Positions 26,700 through 61,300 of a DNA stretch of 64,000 nt are shown one piece after another. Under the pieces are notes generated by a model. The model had not been told where the DNA came from, made no database searches, and saw only the letters and a program-made list of their open reading frames with translations. The DNA is from Xiphophorus maculatus (lineage: Eukaryota > Chordata > Actinopteri > Cyprinodontiformes > Poeciliidae): positions 12,852,594 through 12,916,593 of the forward strand of contig NC_036453.1 of the NCBI RefSeq assembly GCF_002775205.1, given 5' to 3'. The stretch's first letter is position 1. The number at the start of each line of letters is the position of its first letter. A program made the translations under genes and the position numbers.

Positions 26700-28020
26700 T
26701 GAGTTTTACTTTATGACTGACATTAACTTTAGCTTATGCTAGTAGGCAATATTCTTCATTATTCTTGTAAAAATGTGCTATTTACGTATCTAAACATTTT
26801 TAATCCATTCTATCGGACGATGTTTTTACATTATTTTGTACTTGTTTCCGAGTATATTGTGTGTTTTTTATTGTCGTTGGAGTCAGAGACCAGGTAAGAG
26901 ATTACAGTTCGGGCTTTTTGCTTCCGAAGCATGACGAAGCACAAGCCTCATAGTAGGGCAGCACCGGTGTCAGAGTTCAGCTGACTGTTCATGTTCAAAG
27001 TTGTGCTACCGTGTTTCTTTAAGGACTCCGTGTTGTTTCGTTCTATTACTTTCGCATGTTTCTTGTGAAAAGCTCAAATAGGACGGCGTTTACAGCAGTG
27101 TGTACAGGCGCATCAGTTGTCTGGCTCTGGTCTGCTGGTCGCTCCCATACACTCGCTCTATCAGGCTGAATACAGAAGGGATTCCATGGAAATTTACCAT
27201 CCGTCTCTCCCTGGCCGAAGAAACTGATTTGGAGTGAAGTGAAGGCTGCAAACTTTGCTGTGCTGCGCTAGCTTTAACTGGTAGAGACAAATATTTACAA
27301 GCCACCGTCTTCTTAATTCAGGACCGCTTGGAAATCCATGAAAACTTAAAAACCCATTATATTAGGAAGACAACAATGTACATAGTATTGTTTTATTTGC
27401 TTCTCAAATACGACTTTGTCTTTTCTAGTTGTCATGGTAACTCAAAGCGGAAAGAAGAAAGCTGCATTTCGCTCATGCGGAAGTGACATCAGCGCCGTAC
27501 GTCCAATGAGCCCAAGCTCGTTGGTCTAGAAACACATTGACACTTTTATTAGTAACAATGTGCTTTTAGTCCATTTAGCTTCCAAGTTAATTTTTCCACA
27601 TAATTTCTACTGTGCTTCTACTAGGTCTCCAGTATTAAGTGGACCTAGAGTTTAGCTTTGTTCTTTTGCTAACGTTGAAAACATTTAGCACACTTCTCTG
27701 AAACACACCGAATTCCACAGCACAGCTACATGTTAATGTAGTCAAAGTCAAGCTAGCATAACTGACCTACTCTGTCACTAGTTTTTGAATTAAAAAGTTT
27801 TCTTTGTCTTTAGTTGTCCCAGTGCTGACAATTAGTAGCAAAGAACTGCATCCTTTTTTTTGTTATATATTATGCATACATTTAAGACTCATTTTTAAAT
27901 GAAATTATTTTAATACATTTTAACACTTCAGAAGAGTGAAGGCTGAAGTCTTTGAAAAGACGTGACTGCCCTCTAGTGGTTGAGTTTTAGACAGGACACA
28001 GGTTGAAGTTTTCAGTTTGA
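26700..28020. other. Intergenic sequence between gria4 and ywhae
   Basis: AT-rich with no recognised gene. A minus-strand frame at 27090-27305 (contains RRMVNFHGIPSVFSLIERVY) looks protein-like but matches nothing I know. It may belong to the putative element starting at 26464. Confidence 0.4.
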
Positions 28021-28589
28021 AGTTTAATGTTTTCCATGCTGCGTTTCAGAAAGAATACAGATGGTACTTGTGGCTCCGGTGAGAATATCCAGTAGTACAA
28101 ATCAGATTCACGTTACACATACCCAACAGGAGGAGGAAGAAGAGGAGGAAGAGACAGGATGATATGAGGGAACCCTGAAGACTCAGCTGGAGTCTCTAAT
28201 CGTGAGGACTGAAGAGTTTCAAACCGACAGCATGGAGACGACGCGCATCATGAACACACACAGGAACAAAAACAAGTTTCATCTTTAAATAAAGCCTTGC
28301 AGATGTGTGGTACAAATACAGGCGAGCGGACTTGGCAACAGATGATGCAGCAAAGAATGCGAAATAATAATAAAAAAAAAAAGTCACAGAGGATGATTAA
28401 CGGAGAGAGAGGAAGGGTAGGACGCCCCCCGGTGGACGGGGAGCACCCTCAGGGGACAGACAGGAGACGTGCATGTGAGGATAGGAGGAAGATGGTGGGC
28501 TGAACCCGGCTGGAACCGGAGCTGGTTCTGGGACGAGAAAGAAAAAAATAAAAGAGAGAAGAGGAAGAGGAGGGTTTGTCTTGAGTTGT
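28021..28589 (-). other. ywhae: ywhae 3' untranslated region
   Basis: Lies directly downstream of the ywhae stop on the minus strand. An ATTAAA-type signal (TTTAAT on the plus strand at about 28023-28028) would end the transcript near 28,000. The UTR is GA/CT-rich and includes an A-run at 28371-28382. The end point is inferred, not observed. Confidence 0.45.
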
Positions 28590-34850
<6,261 letters not shown>

Positions 34851-35060
34851 GGTGCTCCGGTAGCGGGGAGGGCTGCGTTCAGCGTCCCGATGGGGAATAA
34901 AGGGGACGATAATCGGGCTGCTCGGAGAGTCCTGGCGGTGGATCAGCAACAGCTCTGTCGCTCCGCTGAGCCGAAGACCCACCGGTGAGCAGAGGCGTGA
35001 AGATGGCGCCGCCGTTCCATCCGGGAAATCCACGCAGCAGCAGCAGCAGCATCCACGCCT
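34851..35060 (-). promoter_or_regulatory. ywhae 5' UTR and CpG-rich promoter zone
   Basis: GC-rich sequence with many CpGs directly upstream of the ywhae ATG, ending in a short CAG/CTG triplet run at 35034-35052. No TATA box was identified. The transcription start is not resolved. Confidence 0.45.
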
Positions 35061-37567
35061 CCCGCGAAGCTACAAAATCTACTAAAATGTTTTATTTACC
35101 CTACATTTATGTAAACAGTTTAAAAATGTGTTAAAGTGCTAGATTTTTTTCTATAATTGCGTGGCTGGTGGGACTTTCTCTGCTAAATTCATTCTGAACT
35201 TATATATATATAAAACCGTTTAATTCCTTTAGAATTCAGTGTTTGTTTTACAGATGAGTTTATTCCAGTATCTCTTTGTGACCTTAACCAGAGATTTAAA
35301 AAGGAATGGCAAAAGCAAAGGAGGTGGATTAGCAATGCTTGTGGGAAAAAAAGAGGCATAATCCAGGAGGTGCTGCTGTGAAATCCATCTCTGTAAAATA
35401 GATTTTGTGCTGTTAGCAGAAAGTTATCATCCATTTTAATTTTCCTGTGTTTTTTGACTAGCATATCCATTCAATCGTCAGCTGTTCCTGGAACTTCCTG
35501 TGATGTCAGCACTTCTGTAGCTAACCAACACCCTAAGGCGTTTGTGACATTATCTTGAGATTTTAGTCATGTTTCACTCTGATACACTTGCAGTGTTTGT
35601 TTGCCAGCAGCTCTAACTGAGAAGAGATTTTTTGTTAATGTAAATGTCAAGGATTTAAAAAAAAAATAGACCTTTTCTGGGAAAGTGAGAACAATCTTGT
35701 TTTTCTCATCTTGAAATGTAAACTCCTTTGTCCAGATGAGTATAAAACAATCTGATAGATGATGGTCAAAGGAACATGAAGAACTTCTGTACGGTTGTTT
35801 TGAGGCAACAGATCGGGACGCTCTGTGCCAGCCACATGGAGGGGCCGTCAATGCCATCACTGTGTAAGTAACTAAACTATGTGAGTCAAATTTGATCAAA
35901 GTAATTGTACTTTTACCTGGTTGCATTATTTTTGTGCTCTTTCCACCTCTGGTAAAACAAGATTCCAGGAGCCCTCAAAAGAATGGACGACTGAGTCAGA
36001 AATATTTCATATATTTATTTATTAATGCAGTATATGCAGTGTTGTGCAGACTGGCTGTGGTTTTCATTGTAATAAAACAGTTTTATCATAGTGTACAAAA
36101 TAGCTCTTTTTACATTTTGCTCTAAGACTTAACAAAAGAAACTGGAGAGTAAAAGACTGTAAACTCAAGACAGGGGAAGAAATCCATCAATACAGAGTTG
36201 GTGTTCTTAATATATAAAACGCAATAAAAAAAACAGGTTCATATAAAACTGAGGTCAGGAGAAATATTCCCAACAAAACTCACTGGATATTTTTAAGGCA
36301 GACGGAGAAACCCTGTGGCTGCATCTGTGGATTCAGGAGTTCAGGGATTAATCCAGCGTCAGGGAGAGAACAACTAACAAGTACTATCAACACCAGGAAG
36401 TTTGATCTGTATCCCAATAAAACATGGATGTTTGTTACAAAAGCTTTTCAAGTCATAAAATTATGTTCTTCTGCTTAAAGAATAAAAACAATAAAGTAAA
36501 AAAACTAATATTTTTTTATTACCAGGGAAAAGATCAAAATTCAAACAATAAAATAACAGTTTGTTTGAATGTTAGGGGTTATTGTACTACAAATCTACAA
36601 TACAGGAATGACTGTTAAAAGAAATCCTGACTTGAAAGTTTAATAATTTAAAATGTGTTAATTTGTGGATGTTTTGTTTTTTTGAACTGCTTGCTTAGAT
36701 AAACAAAAACCCAGAAACTGACCCTCCTCTGGCTTCAGATCAGTTTCATCCTCAGGTCAGCAGGACGTCCACACGCTTCACAGGAAGTTAAAGAACATAA
36801 ACAAAAACTGGGAGAAAGTTCACATTTTTAAACCGTCTCACTGTGGGTGATCCCGATTCAAACCGAGACACCGATCCGCTCCATCCGAGACCAGCAGAAC
36901 CAAGGCACGGCGGTGGAGGCGTCATGATGCGGGACGATCCTCTTACTGATGCATCGCACCGTTTTATCACAAACCAGGAAAACCTCTGAGGGTTCCCTTC
37001 CACCACAGAAACCAGAACACCATGACCTTTAACCCCTGTTGTTAAATGTGATAAATTTAGTTTAATAAACACTTTAATATTTTTTCCATATTTCTGTGGT
37101 CAAGAAGAGCAGAAAAATGTCCAAAATAAGACTAAAGTATTTAGTTTCAAGATGGCCGCCACAGAACCAGAGCCCGACTTCTGGAAGCTTCTGAGCAGAT
37201 GTTTGGTCCAAAAATAATAGTAAAAAATCTAAAGTACAAAAAGACACCCATAATATTAATATGTTCATTTTACAAACATCGCCTTTACTCTTCCGAAACT
37301 CCAGAATTATCTGCACCATGGTAATAAATATTAAAATCATAAAAAACCCACCATTAATTCAAATAAAACGAGATGCAGCTGGTTTTCCACTCAGCAGCTG
37401 AAACTGGGATGAAGGGGATAAAACAGGCGACCCCGGTCTGACCCCAGGCTCAAACCTGTCCACCACAAAGATAACAGGGAGGCCGGCCCACTCGCCTCCT
37501 GCCGGACGGTCCCGATCCAGATCTGACGGTGGGCGAGCTTCCTCCCGGCCGGTCAGCCCGGTTCTGC
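35061..37567 (-). other. Intergenic region and crk 3' UTR
   Basis: AT-rich sequence between ywhae and crk, which share orientation. The part nearest 37567 is the crk 3' UTR. TTTATT motifs on the plus strand near 36012-36023 could be its AATAAA signals, giving a UTR of roughly 1.5 kb. Open frames here have no recognisable domains. Confidence 0.45.
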
Positions 37568-44260
<6,693 letters not shown>

Positions 44261-44574
44261 CACGCCCCCTAAAAAACATTGGAAAATCCTGCGACTCCGA
44301 ACTTTACATTAACTCAGCATAAATATTGACTGGGACTATTAAGGCTTTACTTTATCGGAATAAAAACAAGAAATTGTTGCACAAATCAGAATTTATTGTG
44401 GTTTCACTCTAATATTCAAACTTTCGGAGACACTGACACTAAGGTTTTCATTATCTGTAAATATAATCTATGGAAGAGGATTAGGACCACTAAAAAATAA
44501 AAAAAAGAATCCTATGGAAGTCATTAACTACACTTTTTCGTGATAAAGAAAATGTTTCATTTTCAAAAGCTACT

Positions 44575-44740
44575 AGATAGTAGCCATAGCTGCCCCAGAG
44601 GAGAGGCTGCCATGCACCAGTGTTGGGCCCTCTGACCACCACCAGCAGGCAAGAGACAGGTGGAGTGCCTTGCCCAAGGACATGACGACAGAGGCAGACA
44701 GAGCAGGAATCGAATCAGCAACCTATTGATTGCAGGACAA
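44575..44740 (-). mobile_element. tRNA-derived SINE fragment
   Basis: On the minus strand the sequence reads GGTTGCTGATTCGATTCCTG (a B-box-like GATTCGATTCC), then CCTTGGGCAAGGCACTCCAC, TGCTGGTGGTGGTCAGAGGG and a GGCAGCC(T)CTCCTCTG segment. This order is typical of a SINE widespread in teleosts. The 5' A-box end is incomplete. Confidence 0.6.
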
Positions 44741-44831
44741 ACTTTAATTATAAGGCTAGCATTAGCATCAGGGCTAGCACTAATGACTGGCATGTAAACA
44801 CTTCCAGTAGGATAAGGGTTATCACTATTAT

Positions 44832-44883
44832 GTTGACTCACATTAAATTGCTCCTTTCAATGTGCAATTTTATGTGAGTCAAC
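44832..44883. repeat. Hairpin with 20-bp arms
   Basis: GTTGACTCACATTAAATTGC (44832-44851) and GCAATTTTATGTGAGTCAAC (44864-44883) are inverted copies with one mismatch and a 12-nt loop. Confidence 0.85.
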
Positions 44884-45794
44884 ACCTTAAATTGTTAGCC
44901 TTTTAGCTAACTATAGCTAAAATGCTATGATTCGCTTAAATGCTATGGTTAGCTTAAATGCTGTCAGTAGCCTGTGGGGTATAATTAGAACGTTGTCTTG
45001 CTCCATTCAGTATACTAAACATAGCTAGCAAATGAAATTTTTTTAACTGTCAGGCTAATGTTAGCATGCTAGTGAGGGCTATCAGGTTTCTGTGAGGTGG
45101 AGAATAATTCAATTAAAGGAGGTACTTATATGAATAAAAGTTATAATTATGAGAATAAGTAAATTATAAGGATAAAATTCATAATTACACGTTTAAAGTT
45201 ATAATTACGGGTTTTATGTGTAGGACCTGTGCAGTTTTATGAGTTTTAAAATTTATAATTATGATAAAATATTATCTTAAAACTTGCAACTCTTAATTTA
45301 AAAGTTGAAAATGACTTTCATTCTCATAATTATGACTGTCATAATTTTGACATTTAAAACACAGCTATGAAGGGCTGTTTGGCTTTTATCTTTTCTTCTG
45401 TGGCAGGAATGGGCTTCCATATGTAACAGATTCTTAAAAAGTTTTAATGTGCTCCCTCTGACTCCATCTTCTCACTTCATTGTTGGTTGTTTATTCAAAC
45501 ATTTGCTTAAATTTCTTTTCATCACACCCACCAGTGTTTATTCCCTTTTCTGTTGTTTCTAAAGTAAAAAATGAATCTAAAAATACCTAAAATCATATAA
45601 AATAAATAAAACATCTATGATTTTATGTGTTTTCTGTTTAGTTTATTTTTTTTTCATAGTACACAGACTTTAATTAGATTAAAACCCAGGCAGCTACACA
45701 TTTCCATGTAAAAGTTCCAGACTTTTCCAAAGTTCCCAGTCCTTAACCTTCTTTCTAAAATATAAAATAAAGAAACTTCAGTGTTAATCTATGG

Positions 45795-46230
45795 CAGATA
45801 TTTCTACAGCAAGGAACAGGAAGGAAGGACACAAGGTAGGAGAGATAGAAGGAGGAGAGGACACAATGACAGGAGGGAAAGGAAACAATAAAAAGAGACA
45901 AGAAGAAAAGAAAGAAGGAAGGAAGTGTGTGAAGTACACAAAGAAAGAAAGAAAGAAAGAAAGAAAGAAGGAAAGATGACACAGGGAAGGATAGAAGGAG
46001 GAAAGGAAGGAAACATAGAAGGAAGAAATGGTGGAAAGAAGTATGCAAAGAAGGAAGGAGAAAGGAAGAAAGGAGCACAAAGAAGGAAGATATGTAGGGC
46101 ACGAGGAAGAAACCAAAGAAGGAAGGGTAGAAGAAAGAAATGAAGGAAAGATGACAGGAAGAAAAAGAAGAATAGATGGAAAGCTAGAATGAAGGAAGGA
46201 TAGGAGGAAAAAGGAAGGAAGGAAACTACG
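45795..46230. repeat. Polypurine (GAAG/GGAA)n tract of about 430 bp
   Basis: The plus strand is almost entirely purine: GGAAGGA, AAAGAAAG and GGAGAGG motifs including a regular (GAAA)n core at 45940-45968. Long frames on both strands are low-complexity by-products. Confidence 0.9.
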
Positions 46231-46788
46231 TTTATACATCGGGAAACAGAAAAACTCCTCTTTTCTCATTCTCAACCTTATTCCAGACTAGGCAGTAACC
46301 ATGGCAACCACCTTGACTTTCCTCGCCTCAGTGAAGCACTTCAAACCAGAGTTTGTTTGGAATACAACTCCACCAAAAAGATGAAAACTTTCTGTAGTGA
46401 GGCTTCGACTCCAGCACATAAGCTCCAGTTTATGGATTTTAAATGTTAAAAAGAACCTTTTCTGAAATGAACAAGCTTGGCAATAATGTGATGTGTACTT
46501 ACTGAGCAGGAGCTCATGTAAAAAGTCATTTACAGAAATGTGTTTACTGGCTTGTTGTTAACCAACAAGCCAGGTTAGCCAACAAGCCTTGGTTATTTGG
46601 TTAACCAAGTTAATTTCAACTACAACAGGGGGGCAACGTTCCTTTGCTCCACCAGCAGATGGCGACGTCCTCTCTCCCATCCGGTATTCATCTTCAGATC
46701 GCAGGACCCGCTACACACACACACGCTCACCCCGACACACACTCAGTTAGCTGGTGAACACACTCACTCTGCGTGAAACTAGCCAGAG

Positions 46789-56329
<9,541 letters not shown>

Positions 56330-56621
56330 GGGACCTGCTGCTTCTCTTCAAACTGAACCTCTATCTGCCGGACGCTCCTGCTGCCTCCAGACGTTCGCTG
56401 CTGCAGGAAGGAGAAGCAGAGCCAACCAGCGCCATGGAGCACATCCTGTCCCGCTGAGAGGTGAGCCTCCCCAGAGTCCGGCAGGCGCAGCTCCTTCCCC
56501 GCCACTTCGCCTCTGTATTTTGGGACATAAAGGGGGCGGGAAGAAATAAAAGGGGCAGGCAGAGCCGGGATTATTCAGATGTTTGTGTGTCCCTCAGCTG
56601 CCACTTCATCTGGGGGTGGAG

Positions 56622-56678
<57 letters not shown>

Positions 56679-56680
56679 AG
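56330..56680 (-). promoter_or_regulatory. 5' UTR/promoter zone of the smtnl2-like gene with (GT)n
   Basis: GC-rich sequence upstream of the ATG, with a (GT)n microsatellite of about 27 units at 56622-56676, some 300 bp from the start codon. No TATA box or transcription start is assigned. Confidence 0.4.
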
Positions 56681-56899
56681 GGGATCAGTTTCATCCTGGG
56701 TCTTCACAGCAGAGATGATTGAAGTTACCTGGAAATGTTTCTGTTTATTCCAGAGCTTTTCTTCTGAAAGGTTTTTCACAACTAAAAGCTCCATCATGTC
56801 TTCCGTCGTCTTGTTGGACGTCCTCCAGGTTTCCGTCCCAGTCTGGAAAAATCTGGAATTTGGTCCAGAAGAAGCCAGACTGACATCCTTGTTCTCTAC

Positions 56900-57165
56900 C
56901 TCCATTCCTTCTTTCTTTTCTTCTTTCTTCATTTCCTGCTTTAGGTCCTTCCTTTCCCCCTCGCTGCTCTCCACTGTCTAGCCTTCCTTCCTTGTGTCCT
57001 TCCTCTAAACTGTTTAATTTCTCACGTCTTTTCACATCTTTTTTCGTTCCCATTTTCTTTCATCCATCCTTCCTTTTTTCCTTTCCTTAACACCTTCATC
57101 TTCTACCTTCCTTGGTCACCTCCTCTTATCCAACCTTGTTTCCTTCCTTTCCCTCCATCCTCATT
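56900..57165. repeat. Pyrimidine-rich (CTTCC)n tract
   Basis: CCTTCC, TTTCTTT and CATCC motifs dominate the plus strand for about 260 bp. It is a mirror in composition of the polypurine tract at 45795-46230, so the two flank the smtnl2-like gene with opposite strand bias. Confidence 0.75.
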
Positions 57166-57779
57166 TGCATGGCATGCTAACAGTCTTCAGCCAGAGGCCT
57201 CTTCAGATTCGTTGCGATCCTGACTGCTACTGGAGCTCCTTCCTGGCCTCAAAGACTCGATGAAGACGCTTGGATGATTTGACGACATTTAGGAAAAATA
57301 AGGTTTGTGGTTCCGTTACAGGAACGTTCAGGAAGCCTGAACATTTTTAGATGCTGTAAACTTATAGAAACATAGTTAAATAGGTGCTAATTTTTCATAT
57401 AAACTCTGGAAAACGTCGAACACAGTGCAGATACGAAGCCGACAGCAAACAGTCTATCAAATCAAATTTATTGGATTTTAAAGGGGTGCTCTCATTTCAC
57501 AAGCTACAGTACATACCTCCGCTTCATCTCAGAAAACAGCTGAGTCACATTTCAGGTAGGAAAAGTTTCCCCGAAAAAAGTCACGCTACAAAAAAACCGG
57601 AACAGATGCGTTATGTCTGAGATAGATTCTGTATATGTATGGCAAAATTTGAGTGTTATCAAAAATAAGTGGGGCAGGAAGTGTTGAAGGTTGTGAGGGC
57701 GCTGCGTTCAAATCGGTCAGGAAAACGGAGTGATATGGACAGCAGAGTCACGCCTGAACTCCAAACGTCAAAACACTAA

Positions 57780-58161
57780 AGCAGAGGGGTCCAAACTGTC
57801 CGCCCTGATGAACTCCAGGGCCAATGCTGGCCAAATTTAAATGACAAAAACTCAAACTGAACTATATGTTAGGTCAGGTTGTGAACAAACAGAACAGCCT
57901 CATTTCAGTTTTATCTTACGTATTTTTGGGTTGATTTTCTGTTTTATTGTCTTTCCAAGATTTTTTTCAGTAAAATTCTCTGGACGTTTGAGATTTAAAT
58001 AAAAGCAAAAATTGGTGTGTGTTTTATCTCCTTCGGCTAAAATCTAAAATCTTTTCTAAAAAACATCATAAAAAAATCCACCAGTTTTGAATTTTGGACC
58101 GAACAAACTGATTCTGAGGGCCACAAACGGCCCACCAGCCACACTTTGGACACCTCTGTAC
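57780..58161. mobile_element. hAT-like MITE with CAGAGG(G/T)GTCCAAA ends
   Basis: The left end reads CAGAGGGGTCCAAACTGTCC and the right end, inverted, CAGAGGTGTCCAAAGTGTGG. GGGCCA/GGGCC sequence follows inside both. At 382 bp with no coding capacity, this fits a non-autonomous hAT-type element. Target duplications not verified. Confidence 0.6.
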
Positions 58162-58566
58162 TAATCAACAGACACAGCAAATGAAACCAAAATTTAAACC
58201 TCGAGCAATAGAAAGAAATTATCTGAGCGACCAGTTAAAAGTTGCAAAACTAGAAAATAAAGATTTTCACCTCATTACATCAGATATTTATGAGTTAAAA
58301 ACTAAAGTTGACTTTAATGAGCCTCATTTCTGCAAACTTTAATTTAAAATAAAGAATATTATAAACACAGCCACAACCTGTAAACACGGCCTGCCAACTT
58401 AGCTCTTTAAACTCTGTTTTGTAGATATAAATATCAAATATTTCACAAGGCACCGGAGACCATGTTCGGTTCAGTCAACAGATCAAATTCAGCCCCAGGA
58501 AAAGCTTCACTCTGATATTTTTTTTTTTTATTGAGCCACATGAAGGATTTTTCTGAGGAATGGGAA

Positions 58567-58609
58567 ATGAGATCTAGATCTCAACGGGGTTTACCTGATT
58601 AAATAAAGG
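58567..58609 (-). repeat. Dispersed fish repeat motif, copy 2 (inverted)
   Basis: On the minus strand reads TTTATTTAATCAGGTAAACC then CCGTTGAGATCTAGATCTCA, differing at one position from the copy at 22378-22424. Confidence 0.75.
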
Positions 58610-60725
58610 AAAAATTTCTGACCGGACGATCCGGTCGAGGTTGATGGAGAAACCGTAAGCCGCTCCAACTCAAACTTCAGATTTAAACACTCTGATGAAT
58701 GTAGGAACTGTCATAAAAGCAACAGGTGAGGAACATGATTTAGCTTAATAAATATGGCAGCTGTCATAAAGCGATGGGTTCCATGTTTTCATGCTCTGAA
58801 TCTGTATAAATGCCTCAAACAATCCACATTAATTAACCTAAAACACTTTAATGTGGGTGAATTTGTGTTAAAAATCTAAATGTCTGATAAATAAGTGAGG
58901 AATAAACCTCGTCTCTAAGGTCCTCTATGTGGAGCTGATTGAATTTAAAAAATAAGAGCAAAACCAGCAAGCAGAGTCAGTGCTGACCCCTAGTGGCGAC
59001 ATGCGAGATGTTGGCCCCATCCAAACTCTGAAAGGCCCCTTCCAGCCCGCCTCTGATCAAATTACTAAAAAACTCAATTATAATAAATTACTGGATCCAA
59101 GCTGCAGTACACATAAAACCTGCATGTTTTATACTAAAAACCTGAATTTTTGTGTCTAAAACCCTGTAGGTTTTAACTCCTTTTCTATGACATACATGTG
59201 TTAGCAGGATTTCACTACAAAACTTCATGTTTTGACGCATACATTTTACTAAAAACGTTCTTGTTCTACTAAAAACCAGATGAGATGCTGCAGCTGGTGG
59301 CCCGGCATGTGATTTGCTGCCCCCTAGTGATGATCTAAATTAGCTGCATGTTTTGTCTGTTAGTTTTAGGCTGACATGTTCTGACCAGCACAGCGTCCTC
59401 TCTCTGTTCCCTGTGACAACATTGTAGTGCAAATGACCCACAACTCCATGCAGAACGCCATGAAAACAGGGTTAATTCAAGTTTTCAAATCAGTTTTTAT
59501 TATTTTATGGCAAACAAAACATCGTCCTAACGTCTGGTTTTATATCTTTATAGCTAATGGTTCTTCATCGAGGAAAATGACCGCCTGGTTTCTGGATACT
59601 CAATTGATTTTCTTAAAAGCAAAAAAACAAATAAAAACAGTTCGCTTGGCATCCTGGTCTGAAGGCCAAAGAAACAACATCGACTCTTGATTTTTATCCT
59701 TTTAGAAAATGAAAAAGTAAACCATTTTCTGGACTTAAATTTAATGTTTTTTGGTTTTCTTTAGTAAAAAAATCTCAGAATTTAAACCCGCTCCAGTCGT
59801 ACCTTGCTAATTCTTTTCATTTGAAGGCGCGTAGCAACTTACAGCTCAACGGAACAGCAAAAAATTTAGTTTATTAAATTTCACTGCTTTCAAGACAGGA
59901 GTACCATTATTAAAGTCTAATAAAAAATAAATTACTTTTCAAAGTAATTTAGTTTAAAAACAGTTCTGTCTGAATTAGTAGAAATAGTCTTAAAGCTACT
60001 TATTGGTGATTTATAAATGCATCCTGGCTATTTACTGAGCATTAAGCATTATTGTAAAGTGAATCAACTGTTTTGAGATTTTGGTCACAAATATGTAGCT
60101 TGGGGCCGTTAACATTATATTCTGTTGATTAGTGGCTCTAACGTTTATTCAGACACACTGAAGTTAATAAATCATTTTTATTGTTACTGTATGTCAGAAA
60201 CAAACTTTTGTTAAATTTGTTAAAACGTTAGCAAGGAAGTCTCACCTAGCTAATCGACATGCCAGCTTTGAGCGTGAAATGACTCAGCAGTTCTGAAAAT
60301 TAGCAGGCGCTAATTATGTTGGCTAATTAGGAATGTATGAATTAAAATCCACTCTGACTGAAACCATATCAAAGGCCTCATCCAGGCCTTGATGTGACTC
60401 AGCAGTAAAATAACAGCTAGCAGAGGTCAAAGTGTTGTTGGACAAAAAAAGTGCTCAAAGATTAGCATGCTAACATTCTAGTAGATGGCTAGATTGCCAC
60501 ATCTGTTAAAGGGTTTAAGTTGATAAACAAAATCTTTATCTTTGAATTTCAGATTCAACATGAAGATCAACAATCCCAATTTATCTTTATGTTAAAGCTA
60601 GCATAAAATGCTAACTTTGACTATAACCGTTAGCAGAAACGTCTTCTTGGTCAACATTCTATTGACCTTTAGTATAACGGCTGAACGCAGGATCAAAGTT
60701 TGGGAGTAAGAAAGAGTGAATTCAG

Positions 60726-61050
60726 ATCAGCCCTGTTCAGTCCGGCCCAGTTAGTGAGGTGTGAACGCTAATCAAACTCTGGTCCTCCAAACCTCGGTCT
60801 GGGTTTGGTTGAAGTGAACTCTGGTTCGGTTTGAATGCATATGTGAACGCCAAGCGGACCGGAGACTGCTCCAAACGCAGGAAGTGGACTACAGGGCAGG
60901 GCATTTTGGGTAAATACAACCATAACAAACGTGCTAACCTGGCGGGAGAAATGGCTCGTGGTCTTCAACTGCTAAAATCTGATGCCTCCATTTTGTTTTC
61001 ATTTGGTGAAGAAGGAAGTTGTGCTCAGTTTCTTCTTAGTACGATGACAA
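60726..61050 (+). repeat. Dispersed repeat family R2, copy 3
   Basis: Joins the part matched by 2312-2440 (AATCAAACTCTGGTCCTCCA onward) to the part matched by 21836-22142 (GGAAGTGGACT, GCAGGGCATTTTGGGTAAA, CTAAAATCTGATGCCTCCAT). It is therefore the longest copy in the window. Confidence 0.7.
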
Positions 61051-61300
61051 ATCTGCAATGTTTTTCTGACCACTGATCGAAGTACTGCGCCCTAACCGGA
61101 CCGGACTGTTGACCTATTGACCTACAACCAATGAAGGCGGGTCAGGAACGACGCGCTATGGGTAGATTTTTGGGGACAAAACTGACAAAACATCATCAGT
61201 TTCTACCGCTAAGTAGAAACAGAGGCATAAATGGCCACTTTATTAGGTACCGCCCCCCCATCAGAACCTCCTACATGCTGTGGTACACAGATTCAGTCGG

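Larger units (their letters stand above)
44261..46788. other. Intergenic region between crk and the smoothelin-like gene
   Basis: Contains a SINE-like element (44575-44740), a 20-bp hairpin (44832-44883), ATAATTATGAG-type degenerate repeats (45110-45360) and a long purine-rich tract (45795-46230). The 3' UTR of the smoothelin-like gene must lie at its upper end; TTTATT motifs at about 45489 and 45535 are possible polyadenylation signals. Confidence 0.5.
57166..61300. other. Intergenic sequence upstream of the smtnl2-like gene
   Basis: AT-rich. Holds a MITE-like element (57780-58161), the inverted dispersed motif (58567-58609) and R2 copy 3 (60726-61050). No gene or RNA was recognised. Open frames such as 59427-59690 lack any familiar domain. 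Confidence 0.5.

Noticed and set aside
45755-46275. Long Phe/Leu/Ser-rich ORFs (up to 163 residues)
   Set aside because: Translation of the polypurine/polypyrimidine tract; no start context, no domain.
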